Shown here piece by piece: positions 1 to 7,529 of a stretch of DNA of 15,420 nt; positions within the stretch are counted from its first letter, which is position 1, and every line of letters starts with the position of its first letter. A model generated the notes under the pieces. That model ran no database searches, had not been told where the DNA came from, and worked only from the letters and a program-made list of their open reading frames with translations. A program made the translations under genes and the position numbers. Source of the stretch: Savagea sp. (GTDB lineage: Bacteria; Bacillota; Bacilli; Bacillales_A; Planococcaceae); assembly GCA_030147435.1 (NCBI GenBank), contig JASKZX010000187.1, positions 1 to 15,420 on the forward strand, written 5' to 3'.

Positions 1-47
1 GCTCATTTTTTTCTGTGGTATTGTTGTTGAAAAAAGGAACATGCGAT

Positions 48-338
48 ATGGAACAAAACAACGAACGTTCATGGTTACTCCGTAATGATATGATTTTTCT
101 CTATACAATTCTTTGCCCATTACTCGGAGCAGGTGTCGTATTTTTCAACCGTCACCAACTGACGCGCTCTGAAAAATGGTCACACGGCGCAACAATCATC
201 ATCGTTTCCATCATTTGGAGCGCTAAATTTTTACCGAATATATGGTATTACCAAGTACCGATTTTCCTTTTTATCCTCGCCGTCATCGGCGTACTATTAT
301 TTGCTAACGAGCAGTCCGTAAAAAAAGAAGACAAATAA
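48..338 (+). CDS. Small three-helix membrane protein, function unknown
   Basis: Encodes about 96 residues. I do not recognise the family. Three hydrophobic stretches suggest membrane helices at roughly residues 15-33, 48-65 and 69-86, with a charged N-terminus (EQNNER) and a Lys/Glu-rich tail, so it is probably an integral membrane protein without a cleaved signal. I chose the ATG at 48 because AAAAAGGAA (31-39) lies a good distance upstream. The reading frame is open further upstream to a GTG at 15, but that start has no visible ribosome binding site within the window. Its codons are richer in G+C (one 60-base line, 121-180, counts 29 G/C) than the island to its right, so it probably belongs to the resident chromosome. 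It converges on dndA and ends just before a shared terminator. The product is hypothetical; only the membrane prediction is supported. Confidence 0.7.
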   Translation: MEQNNERSWLLRNDMIFLYTILCPLLGAGVVFFNRHQLTRSEKWSHGATIIIVSIIWSAKFLPNIWYYQVPIFLFILAVIGVLLFANEQSVKKEDK

Positions 339-339
339 C

Positions 340-371
340 AAAAAGACCGAGTATACGCGCTCGGTCTTTTT
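340..371. terminator. Bidirectional intrinsic terminator between the membrane protein gene and dndA
   Basis: GACCGAG (345-351) pairs perfectly with CTCGGTC (360-366) around an 8-nt loop. It is flanked by an A-run (340-344) and a T-run (367-371), so the hairpin has a U-tail when read from either strand. It would end the + strand transcript of the small membrane protein gene and the - strand dndC-D-E-A transcript, which converge here. Confidence 0.9.
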
Positions 372-387
372 GCTTTGTGAGATATAC

Positions 388-1524
388 TTATAATTGTTTT
401 AAGATATTTAAGTCACTATCATTTAAGTAAGGCGACAATGAAATACGTATTGTTTGTCGAACTTCATCAAGAGATAGTCCGATTGCTTGTAAGACATGAG
501 AAGGTGAAGCAGAGCTACAAGCGGATCCTGTAGATACAGATAAAATAGGTGCTAGTTTTTTAACTAAAATTTCATTATTAACACCTTTAAACTGAACGCT
601 TAAAATCCCAGGAACTTTATGCTCTTTAGTAGGTTGGTTCCATATAATGTGATTTTTGAATTTAGATTCAAAAACATTCATTACTTTTTCTTCTAGTTGT
701 TGAAGTCGAAGAGTGTTTTGAGAAAGCTTTTCTGTAGCGATTTTAGCAGCTACTCCAAGCCCTACAATTTGTGGCACGGCTAATGTACCACCTCGTAGCT
801 CATATTCTTGTCCACCTCCATGGAGGAGTGGTGTGATTTTAGGAAATGTTCCGTATTCATCTCGTCGTAAATAAACTGCTCCGACGCCTTTAGGCCCATA
901 AAATTTATGCGCTGAAAATGTAATGGCATCTATAGGGATTCGCTGATCATCATCGTTTATGTTTAAATCAATTTTACCAACAGCTTGTGTAGCATCAGTA
1001 TGAAAGAAGATATTTTTCTCTTCACAAATATTTGCTATTTCTTTGATTGGAAGGATTGAACCAATTTCATTATTTGCCCATTGAATAGACGCAAAGGTAG
1101 TGTCAGCTCGTAAAGCATCTTTAAAGTCATTTACTGCTAACAGGCCGTCATTATTTACAGGAAGATATGTTACCTCGTATCCTTGTGTTTCAAGATAATG
1201 AAACACTTCTAAAACAGAAGGGTGCTCAATAGTAGTTGTAATAATATGAGAACCTTTCGTTTTTCGTGCATGAGTAATTCCTTTAATGATAAAGTTGTTT
1301 CCTTCTGTAGCACCACTGTTAAAAATAATTTCATTGGCATTTACGCCGAATAAGTTAGCAACTTGTTGGCGAGCAGTATCAGTAGTTTTTTTAGCTTCAA
1401 GAGCTTCTTCATAATACTTTGCAGAAGGGTTACCAAATTCATTTTGCAATGCATCTATCATAGCTTTTTGAACATCAGGATGAATAGGAGTAGTAGCAGC
1501 ATAATCGAGATATAGTCTATTCAT
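388..1524 (-). CDS. dndA: DndA-type cysteine desulfurase of the phosphorothioation operon
   Basis: A PLP-dependent cysteine desulfurase (NifS/IscS class) of 378 residues, full length for the family. It takes sulfur from L-cysteine as a persulfide and, by family knowledge, hands it to DndC for insertion into the DNA backbone. Visible features are the N-terminal LDYAATTP; an active-site His at 101 (EHPS); the cofactor-binding HTDATQ (175-180); the PLP lysine K207 in SAHKFYGPKG; and the catalytic loop STGSACSSAS with Cys336 as the persulfide carrier. The start is preceded by AAGGAGG 7 nt upstream, which lies right after the dndE stop codon. It is the last gene of the operon, 14 nt after dndE. 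On sequence alone it could pass for a general NifS/IscS, but its place in the cluster makes a dedicated DndA the best reading. Confidence 0.93.
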   Translation of the reverse strand: MNRLYLDYAATTPIHPDVQKAMIDALQNEFGNPSAKYYEEALEAKKTTDTARQQVANLFGVNANEIIFNSGATEGNNFIIKGITHARKTKGSHIITTTIEHPSVLEVFHYLETQGYEVTYLPVNNDGLLAVNDFKDALRADTTFASIQWANNEIGSILPIKEIANICEEKNIFFHTDATQAVGKIDLNINDDDQRIPIDAITFSAHKFYGPKGVGAVYLRRDEYGTFPKITPLLHGGGQEYELRGGTLAVPQIVGLGVAAKIATEKLSQNTLRLQQLEEKVMNVFESKFKNHIIWNQPTKEHKVPGILSVQFKGVNNEILVKKLAPILSVSTGSACSSASPSHVLQAIGLSLDEVRQTIRISLSPYLNDSDLNILKQL

Positions 1525-1538
1525 GCAAGAGCCTCCTT

Positions 1539-1907
1539 TTATAGTTCTTTTAATACTGTTTCAAGCCATTGATCAATATTTCCAGCAAGTTGGTAGTCCG
1601 AATACAGTTCATTGATACCACGTTCAATGTGAGCATTAAAGTAGTCAGGAAAATATTCCTCCTCAGGAATTTGACGTCCAGCATGTTGACGAATTAACGC
1701 TTTATATACATAGTCGTGCTCTCCAGTTAACGCATTTCGATGAATTTCTACACCCTTTGTATCTTCGACTGTTTCAGGCTCTGTAGGGTGTTGTAACGAA
1801 TAAGCAACTGCTAACCTTGCTAACGCATTCCAACGAAGTCCTGTACGCCTTTGCAACTCTTGCAAGAGCTCACCAGTATGAGCAGATGTTTTTAGACGAA
1901 AGTTCAT
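1539..1907 (-). CDS. dndE: DndE, small subunit of the DNA sulfur-modification complex
   Basis: A 122-residue protein, the usual size for DndE, which is a small partner of DndC and DndD; the E. coli protein forms a tetramer and binds DNA. No catalytic motif is visible. The N-terminal half has a basic helix-rich segment (QRRTGLRWNALARLA, about residues 19-33) that could contact DNA. The middle holds a TGEHDYVYKALIRQH stretch (about 60-74) resembling the conserved part of the family. The ATG shares one base with the dndD stop codon (TAATG on the - strand), with a G-rich ribosome binding site (GGGGGGAA) inside the end of dndD, so translation is probably coupled to dndD. The identification rests on size, segment resemblance and position between dndD and dndA. 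Confidence 0.88.
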   Translation of the reverse strand: MNFRLKTSAHTGELLQELQRRTGLRWNALARLAVAYSLQHPTEPETVEDTKGVEIHRNALTGEHDYVYKALIRQHAGRQIPEEEYFPDYFNAHIERGINELYSDYQLAGNIDQWLETVLKEL

Positions 1908-3886
1908 TACAAGTTCCCCCCTTGTAAAAAGTCATAATACGTATGACCGATTTTAGAGGATTGTGTATCATTTTCAAAAGTTAGTGTGTATTCCTTAGCA
2001 ACATAAGGTTTGATTGTTTTATAGTGACGATCGTCAATTTCGCTATCTGTTGATAAAATAATCGTTTGCTGTGCAAATTCTGGAATAAAAGAACCTAATA
2101 TTGTTTGTTTATGGGTTTGATCTAGTCTGCCAAGTAATGTATCGAAAACAAAAGGTAGTTTTCGGTCGGCAAGGTCAAAAATAGCCCAAATAAGGGACAT
2201 TAATAAAAGTTGTTGTTCCCCTGCAGAAATCATTTGCTTATCAAGTAAGTGACCTTTTCTATCAAATAGGGAGACCTCAAAGGAGTTAGGGTCGATAGCG
2301 ATCGCTGATATATAATCCCCTTTTTGCATTAATTTATTTAGTCGCTCGCGTGTTAAACGTTCAATATCTTGTACTGTCTGGACACGTTGAATTTCTCGAT
2401 ATTTTTGACTAAGCGCAATAATCTTTTCTGCTTCTAAAAGTGAACTAGATGTTTTTTTCATTGTGCGTAACTCTAGTCGAACTTTATGTAAGTCGTCTAA
2501 AATATTTTGTAATTCCAGTTCAACTTGTTCTTTTTCTATAGCTAAATCTTGAAGTACTTGTTCAAGTTCTGCAATCTTCTGTTGAGTTTGTTCCATAGTA
2601 GCGATTAGGTCGTTAAACTCACTTGTAGTGTCATTAGTTTTTAAACGATTACGTAAAGTACGTAAATCCTTTAAATCTTCAGCGTTTTGTTTCAGTTTAT
2701 TCATGTATAACTGAGCAAGTGGTTGTTCAACAGTTTCAAAAGCTTGTTCAATTTTTAGCTTTTCTACAAGAGACGCTGAGTGAATAGTAGTTGTATCTTT
2801 TACAGGTGTTAATGTTTTTAACAGTTCTTCTTTCAATACTTGTACAATATCTTGCTGTAAAGGGATTTGGTGATTTTCTAAAATCCGTGTTAGTTGTTTG
2901 GTTGAAAGTCTTTTATCAACTTGTTGTGCTAATTCAACGGACTCTTCACGTTCCATTTGATCTCTTGTTTCTTTAATGAGGTTACGGACTAAAAGTAAAG
3001 GAAGTGTAGTTGCTACAAAGTTTTGTACTTCATCAATTCGACGTTTTCGATCTTCTTCAACTTTCGTGATGCTTTGTAGTAACTCTTCACGTTCTCTTTT
3101 TTGTAATCCACCGTGTTTAGAAAAATGAGATTTCGCTTCATGATAAATATCTTCGACTTTAGTTAACTCTTCATTTACTATATTTAAACTCGCATTGATT
3201 TCTTCTAACCTTTCATTTTTTGCTAGTTTTTTTTCATTTAATTCAACTATTGTTTTTTCTAAATCAGTCATTTTTTGATCATTAATTTGTTGTTGTGCAT
3301 AACGTGCAAGGTTTTCTTCAAGTGAAGAAAAAAGATCCCAGTTGAATACTACTGTTAATAAGTCATGTAAATATGAGCTTAGTCGATCATCTTTTAAAAT
3401 ATGTGAGATTTTTTCACCATCGAACATTGTAAAGTCAAGTAATTGTGGAGGCATTAGAGAACGCCAATTAGCTGTCCAAGTATTCATTTGTTCAGGTGTT
3501 AATATTTGATTGTTTTTTAAAATTGTTAACGATTCTGTCCAAGAGTTCTTTTTTGTCCATTGTCGTCTTAGTTCATATGTGTGTGTTTGATAATTTTCCG
3601 TTTGCTCAAAAACAATAGAAATTTCAAAAGGTCCTTTATTGATTCGTTGAGCTTCATTATTTAATAAGCTAGTTACTTGTTGAAAGTAACTAGCATTTTC
3701 TGTTCGATAACCATAACCATAGGCGCCAAACAAACCTAATTTCATAGCTTCTAGGAATGTAGTCTTTCCAGCGCCATTTTTTCCACCTATTAAAATAACA
3801 TTCTGTTTATCGTTAATTCTTAAATTGAATGTGTTTTTATGACGGTAGGAACCAATGTTTGTAAGTGTTAGTTCTTTAATGTACAT
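1907..3886 (-). CDS. dndD: DndD, SMC/RecN-like ATPase of the DNA sulfur-modification complex
   Basis: A 659-residue ATPase with split SMC/Rad50 architecture. The N-terminal half-domain carries Walker A GKNGAGKT (35-42). A long charged, Gln/Glu/Lys-rich middle (about residues 200-500) is expected to form coiled coil. The C-terminal half-domain carries the ABC-type signature SAGEQQ (554-559), a Walker B-like segment LPFVFDTLLGRLD with Asp582, and a later switch-like stretch IILSTDSE. In phosphorothioation systems DndD supplies ATP-driven DNA handling for the DndCDE complex. The start has GAGG 8 nt upstream. It follows dndC by 15 nt and overlaps dndE by 1 nt. It lacks a CxxC zinc hook in the coiled coil as far as I can see, which separates it from true Rad50. 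Confidence 0.94.
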   Translation of the reverse strand: MYIKELTLTNIGSYRHKNTFNLRINDKQNVILIGGKNGAGKTTFLEAMKLGLFGAYGYGYRTENASYFQQVTSLLNNEAQRINKGPFEISIVFEQTENYQTHTYELRRQWTKKNSWTESLTILKNNQILTPEQMNTWTANWRSLMPPQLLDFTMFDGEKISHILKDDRLSSYLHDLLTVVFNWDLFSSLEENLARYAQQQINDQKMTDLEKTIVELNEKKLAKNERLEEINASLNIVNEELTKVEDIYHEAKSHFSKHGGLQKREREELLQSITKVEEDRKRRIDEVQNFVATTLPLLLVRNLIKETRDQMEREESVELAQQVDKRLSTKQLTRILENHQIPLQQDIVQVLKEELLKTLTPVKDTTTIHSASLVEKLKIEQAFETVEQPLAQLYMNKLKQNAEDLKDLRTLRNRLKTNDTTSEFNDLIATMEQTQQKIAELEQVLQDLAIEKEQVELELQNILDDLHKVRLELRTMKKTSSSLLEAEKIIALSQKYREIQRVQTVQDIERLTRERLNKLMQKGDYISAIAIDPNSFEVSLFDRKGHLLDKQMISAGEQQLLLMSLIWAIFDLADRKLPFVFDTLLGRLDQTHKQTILGSFIPEFAQQTIILSTDSEIDDRHYKTIKPYVAKEYTLTFENDTQSSKIGHTYYDFLQGGNL

Positions 3887-3901
3887 ATTTGATACCTCAT
3901 T

Positions 3902-5500
3902 TTATAAGTGCAAATAGTCTTGTGTTAAGACTGCTGCGATTTTATCATTCAAACCTCGTTTAATGCGAAGTCCAGAGTAATCTTGTTCGATGTCTAATAA
4001 TTTTTTTAAAACGCGTGGGTCTACATTGTATTCATCACAAAGCATTTGGAGCTGTGTAATTTGTTCTTCTGAAAGTAGAGGTTGATCGTCTTCCTCCCAG
4101 TCAATCACTTTTTTATCACGGTATATAGACTCGTATAACAATGGAATGATGTCAGCCCATTCTCCTTGTTCTGCCCAAATTTTACGTATTTCTTTTAATT
4201 CTTGTTCTGAAATAAGTTCATAGTCTTCTTCTTCAGGATGTTGCAGATCTCTCTCTAACTTTAGTAAGCGAGTTAAAATTTCTTGTCTCGCTTCCATCGT
4301 ATATGGTCCTAAACCAAGTTGTGCATAACGAGTAATAGGAACACCATCGAGACCTTCTTCTTCGTATTTCACTAAGAGTTTATGGTCTTTTGGAGCGCGT
4401 AAGTCAATTTTGTTTTCTTTCACATAATTAGAAAGTTCATCTCTACGGACAATTGTATACTCCGTTAAGAGGATTTCTTGGTACTTTCGCCCGCCTTTTT
4501 TAGGAATAACCACGTGAGGTTTTCCATCGATATCTTTAATTGTGACATCCTTAAAGTAAATTTGACCATTTGCTCGATACTTCATACGCATATCGCGTTC
4601 ATCACGTATTGAAGCGAGCCAATTTCGGAAATTCAATAATGGACGCATCCAATCATGTCCTGATTGAATAAATCCTGTGAGTGCTTTATCTTCAGAAACA
4701 ACCGTACAAGTCCAGCAACCAAATCGGCTGTTACCGCAAGAACCTGCACTTTCTTTTATAGAATGATCGACGATCAAAGGACACTCACTACTGTTTGAGT
4801 CTTTGTAAAGTCGGTGTAATTCATAATTATCATCTCCCCAAGGTGAAGGATGATTAAGTAAATAATTCCAAACGTCGTCCAAAGAAAATGATCGAATAGG
4901 TGCGTATACATAAGCATTTGTTAGGGTAGAGTGACGCATGAAACGCTGCCCTTCTACACTATGCTGTTCAATGCTTGCTCCTCGTGAAGCACTTTCATCT
5001 TCTCTGACTCCTAATACCATAATTACTTCGCCAAAGGTAGAGACTCTATCCATAATAAAACGGTTTGCAGGATCAATCTTTAAGCGGTCTGTACACCATC
5101 GAAAAGTTTGATTCGGAGAAGGATATCCTCTTCCAATCAAATTGACCCAAAACGACTGGTCAGGTTCAGGCTTTACCTTATGTGTCTCTATTGGCAGTCC
5201 TAACTCTAAAGCTTTTGTTTGTATACGATTTAATGTTGTGTTAATAGAATTTACAATTAATGGGGTTTCTACTAATGTGTCCGATGAGATGACATAAACT
5301 TTTTTTGTTAAGTTTTCTACTGGTTCTTCAGCAAGAGCTTCAAAAATTAATTGAGTGATTACTGTTGAATCTTTTCCACCACTATATCCGACTACCCATG
5401 GTCGGTCATCTTCGTAATAAGCATCTATAATTGAACGTTTTGCTTCTTGAATGTAGTCATCTTTATTTGATAATAAGTCTGTTAATAAACCATTTGACAT
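3902..5500 (-). CDS. dndC: DndC, PP-loop Fe-S enzyme for DNA phosphorothioation
   Basis: A 532-residue member of the PAPS reductase/ATP pyrophosphatase superfamily. The PP-loop SGGKDS is at residues 40-45 and binds ATP for activating the DNA phosphate. Five cysteines stand out: C136 (FRWCTDRLK), C240 (SSECP), C255 and then C262/C265 in a CGNSRFGCWTC run. This matches the pattern by which DndC proteins hold a [4Fe-4S] cluster and carry sulfur. By family knowledge it accepts sulfur from DndA and swaps a non-bridging oxygen in specific DNA sequences. It is the first gene of the operon. The ATG is preceded by AGGGAGGT with an 8-nt spacer. An extended -10 candidate lies about 45 nt upstream. No dndB precedes it, unlike many dndBCDE operons. 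Confidence 0.95.
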   Translation of the reverse strand: MSNGLLTDLLSNKDDYIQEAKRSIIDAYYEDDRPWVVGYSGGKDSTVITQLIFEALAEEPVENLTKKVYVISSDTLVETPLIVNSINTTLNRIQTKALELGLPIETHKVKPEPDQSFWVNLIGRGYPSPNQTFRWCTDRLKIDPANRFIMDRVSTFGEVIMVLGVREDESASRGASIEQHSVEGQRFMRHSTLTNAYVYAPIRSFSLDDVWNYLLNHPSPWGDDNYELHRLYKDSNSSECPLIVDHSIKESAGSCGNSRFGCWTCTVVSEDKALTGFIQSGHDWMRPLLNFRNWLASIRDERDMRMKYRANGQIYFKDVTIKDIDGKPHVVIPKKGGRKYQEILLTEYTIVRRDELSNYVKENKIDLRAPKDHKLLVKYEEEGLDGVPITRYAQLGLGPYTMEARQEILTRLLKLERDLQHPEEEDYELISEQELKEIRKIWAEQGEWADIIPLLYESIYRDKKVIDWEEDDQPLLSEEQITQLQMLCDEYNVDPRVLKKLLDIEQDYSGLRIKRGLNDKIAAVLTQDYLHL

Positions 5501-5541
5501 GGTTAAAGACCTCCCTTATAAAAAGCCACTGTCAAAACATT

Positions 5542-5550
5542 AATATAACA
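5542..5550 (-). promoter_or_regulatory. Candidate extended -10 promoter of the dndC-D-E-A operon
   Basis: Read on the - strand this is TGTTATATT, a TGn extended -10 joined to TATATT. It would place the transcript start near 5535, giving a leader of about 35 nt that contains the AGGGAGGT ribosome binding site. I see no good -35 box 17 bases upstream, which is tolerable for an extended -10 promoter or could mean activator dependence. Pattern call only. Confidence 0.4.
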
Positions 5551-5575
5551 TAAATTTCACTATTACTGTTGGGCA

Positions 5576-5610
5576 GGAATTCTTTAAGAGTAAATAAATA
5601 TAAGAATTCC
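5576..5610. promoter_or_regulatory. 9-bp inverted repeat, candidate operator upstream of dndC
   Basis: GGAATTCTT (5576-5584) and AAGAATTCC (5602-5610) are perfect inverted copies separated by 17 bases, about 26 bp centre to centre. That places the arms on a similar face of the helix at about 2.5 turns. The element lies just upstream of the candidate dndC -10, where an activator or repressor could sit. The spacer is rather long for a strong terminator and no T-run follows, so an operator is the better guess. Confidence 0.4.
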
Positions 5611-5676
5611 AATATTTTGTTTATTCAAAGGGTTTTTTGAAAATGAATAAAAGCAGTTAAAAAATATAATGACTTC

Positions 5677-5735
5677 ATATGGAAAGAAAATTTTCTTATA
5701 TATGGAAAAGGTAAATGAAAAAAGACAATATGGAA
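5677..5735 (+). repeat. Three direct copies of ATATGGAA before dptF
   Basis: ATATGGAA occurs at 5677-5684, 5700-5707 and 5728-5735, with starts 23 and 28 bases apart. The first two extend to nine shared bases (ATATGGAAA). They lie at or just upstream of the candidate dptF promoter. In AT-rich DNA an 8-mer with two G can recur by chance, so a regulatory role is only a suggestion. Confidence 0.3.
5684..5697. promoter_or_regulatory. 14-bp perfect palindrome, candidate operator
   Basis: AAGAAAATTTTCTT is perfectly self-complementary. It lies between the two divergent candidate promoters and between the first two ATATGGAA copies. It shares AAGAA/TTCTT half-sites with the palindrome at 5776-5790 and resembles the arms of the 5576-5610 repeat. 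Confidence 0.35.
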
Positions 5736-5749
5736 TAATATGATATTAT
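5715..5749 (+). promoter_or_regulatory. Candidate promoter of dptF-G-H
   Basis: Two overlapping readings are possible. One is ATGAAA (5715-5720), an 18-base spacer and TATGAT (5739-5744). The other is AAGACA (5722-5727), a 16-base spacer and TATTAT (5744-5749). Each hexamer matches four or five of the consensus bases. Either would start transcription near 5750-5757, leaving a leader of about 80 nt that contains the palindrome at 5776-5790. Confidence 0.35.
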
Positions 5750-5775
5750 GTAGATCAGATAAATAACTAGAATTT

Positions 5776-5790
5776 TAAAGAAGTTCTTTA
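5776..5790. promoter_or_regulatory. 15-bp palindrome in the dptF leader
   Basis: TAAAGAA-G-TTCTTTA has 7-bp perfect arms around one central base. It lies downstream of the candidate dptF promoter and about 45 bases before the start codon, a position where a bound repressor would block transcription. Confidence 0.35.
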
Positions 5791-5819
5791 TACATAGTTT
5801 GTCAGGAGTGAATATTTTT

Positions 5820-5837
5820 GGAGGAGTGAAAAAATTG
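5820..5837 (+). promoter_or_regulatory. Ribosome binding site and TTG start that set the N-terminus of DptF
   Basis: GGAGGAGTGA (5820-5829) precedes TTG at 5835-5837 with a 10-nt spacer from GGAGG. The same frame is open back to a TTG at 5799, but that codon has no convincing ribosome binding site, so I place the start at 5835. An in-frame GTG at 5826 lies inside the binding site itself and is unlikely. Confidence 0.65.
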
Positions 5838-7529
5838 AGTAAGTTGAAAAAGGTAAGTCATTTAGAAAAAGAAATAAGTCGATTAAAAATTACCGCTGCG
5901 GAAGCAGTAGAACACGCTCACAATTTTACAGATTTTAAAAAGTATTTACACGTAGAACGACCAATTCAAAGAGAAATTGAAAGTGTATTAAGAAATAGAA
6001 GAAATGTAGAGGCACCTCATTTACTTTTATTGTGTGGAAGTGTAGGGGATGGAAAGTCACATCTATTGGCATATCTTAATGATTCTGAAGAACAATTATT
6101 ATCAGAATATAAAGTGTTCAATGATGCTACTGAAAGTGCAAAGCCGAATGAAACAGCTTTAGAAACATTAGAAGAAACATTTAAAAATTTTTCAGACGAG
6201 CATTGGGAAGAGACAAATGAAAAAATAGTGATTGCCATCAACTTAGGTGTTCTCCATAAGTTTGTTATGGAGGAGCAGAAGAAATATACATTTACTCGCT
6301 TCAAAGAAATTATTAAACGCAGCGGAGTTTTTGATGACCAATTAGTAAAGCACTCAGCTGATAGAAATATTGATATTGTATCATTTACACACTATCAAAT
6401 GTATGACTTATTAGAAGATGGTGTTCAGTCTGATTATTTACAAGATTTATTAGGCAAAGTGTGTAATAAAGATTTGTCAAATCCTTTTTACGCTGCATAT
6501 AAAAAAGATGAGGCGGAAGGAACTCAAACAGCTGTACATGAAAATTTTAAGTTTTTAGGTATGAAACAGGTGCAAAAACGCGTGATACAAGTGATGTGTC
6601 GCTTAATGATTGAGAAAAAAGTACCGATTTCATCGCGTCACTTTTTGGACTTTGTTGCTGATATTTTAATACCTCTTCCGGAAATGAAAGGTATCGAGAA
6701 ATATTTGCCATCTTTATTATATAAAAACAAAGGTCGATCGGAGTTATTAAATCATGTTGCAAGCTTACATCCAATTCATACACGTTTAGAGTATATTGAT
6801 GAATTGATGATGAATTTACATGCTTCAGGACATAGTAAAGAGGTTGTAAAAGAGTATATTACAAGTAAAATAGCTCAAAAATGGATTGAAGAGGCAGAAG
6901 ATAAAGAAACAGAAAGTGAATTTTTTTATTTCTTAGTTTCTACATTGTATTTAACGAATGAAGCATTTGCTGAGCAAGTCGAACCACTAGCTTATAAGGA
7001 ATATATTTATTATTTATATGGATTTAATAAAAATGAACGCCGTCGCGTGCGTCGGTTTGATAGTTTTTTACAAAAGGCTATTGTTAATTGGCAAGAGCAA
7101 CCTAGAGATGGCTATGTGTATTTAAAGCGCTTGCCTTATAATATAGGGATTTCTCAAAAGTTGGAATTGTCAATGGATGTGAGTCATTTGTTAGAAAACC
7201 GAGTAGTTGAAGAAGAGGGAAAACTACGTGCATTTCAACCATATGTGTCTATTGTATATAAAGATCGTTCTGGAGAGCAATTAGAAGAGTTGCGTATCGA
7301 TTATTCACTTTACTCTTTATTAACGAAAGTGGCAGCAGGCTATCGTCCGAATAAAAAAGACAAGGAAGACGCTGTGACTTTTGTTGAATTTTTAGATCGA
7401 TTAATGGATTTTGGTGAGAAAAAAGAAACTTTGCTTGTAAACTTTTTAGAAGAACAGAAAGAGTATGAGTTAAAACTAGAGAGTTACGGAGAAGAAATTT
7501 ATTATGAATTTAATAGAAGGGTGGAATAA
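5835..7529 (+). CDS. dptF: DptF, P-loop NTPase of the phosphorothioate-dependent restriction complex
   Basis: A protein of about 564 residues from the TTG at 5835. A clear Walker A, GSVGDGKS, is at residues 68-75 after a hydrophobic strand (LLLLCG). The usual hhhhDE Walker B is not evident. The nearest candidate strand, KIVIAINLG, has Asn136 where an acid would be expected. The rest is helical and charged with no other motif I can name. By family knowledge DptF (DndF) acts with DptG and DptH to restrict DNA lacking phosphorothioate marks. It is the first gene of the rightward operon; its TAA stop overlaps the dptG ATG by one base. Identification rests on the P-loop type, length and the F-G-H gene order next to dnd genes. 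Confidence 0.88.
   Translation: MSKLKKVSHLEKEISRLKITAAEAVEHAHNFTDFKKYLHVERPIQREIESVLRNRRNVEAPHLLLLCGSVGDGKSHLLAYLNDSEEQLLSEYKVFNDATESAKPNETALETLEETFKNFSDEHWEETNEKIVIAINLGVLHKFVMEEQKKYTFTRFKEIIKRSGVFDDQLVKHSADRNIDIVSFTHYQMYDLLEDGVQSDYLQDLLGKVCNKDLSNPFYAAYKKDEAEGTQTAVHENFKFLGMKQVQKRVIQVMCRLMIEKKVPISSRHFLDFVADILIPLPEMKGIEKYLPSLLYKNKGRSELLNHVASLHPIHTRLEYIDELMMNLHASGHSKEVVKEYITSKIAQKWIEEAEDKETESEFFYFLVSTLYLTNEAFAEQVEPLAYKEYIYYLYGFNKNERRRVRRFDSFLQKAIVNWQEQPRDGYVYLKRLPYNIGISQKLELSMDVSHLLENRVVEEEGKLRAFQPYVSIVYKDRSGEQLEELRIDYSLYSLLTKVAAGYRPNKKDKEDAVTFVEFLDRLMDFGEKKETLLVNFLEEQKEYELKLESYGEEIYYEFNRRVE

Larger units (their letters stand above)
5501..5834. other. Divergent AT-rich control region between dndC and dptF
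   Basis: A 334-base stretch without a credible gene. It separates the modification operon (leftward) from the restriction operon (rightward). It holds a candidate extended -10 for dndC, one or two candidate promoters for dptF, a spaced 9-bp inverted repeat, two short perfect palindromes, three direct copies of ATATGGAA, and the dptF ribosome binding site. No riboswitch-like or RNA-gene fold was obvious by eye. Confidence 0.75.

Noticed and set aside
1907..3886. dndD product as a Rad50/SbcC repair protein
   Set aside because: The SMC-like halves fit, but the length is about 660 residues, no CxxC hook is visible and the gene sits between dndC and dndE.
5799..5834. Longer DptF reading from the TTG at 5799
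   Set aside because: No ribosome binding site precedes 5799, whereas GGAGGAGTGA sits at the right distance from the TTG at 5835. The upstream codons are probably leader sequence.
5501..5834. Small RNA, CRISPR array or tRNA in the control region
   Set aside because: No regular repeat-spacer pattern, no cloverleaf and no GC-rich fold. The palindromes are short and AT-rich, more like protein-binding sites.
6017..6783. Two short - strand open frames within dptF
   Set aside because: Antisense to the P-loop region of dptF, no recognisable protein features and no start signals.
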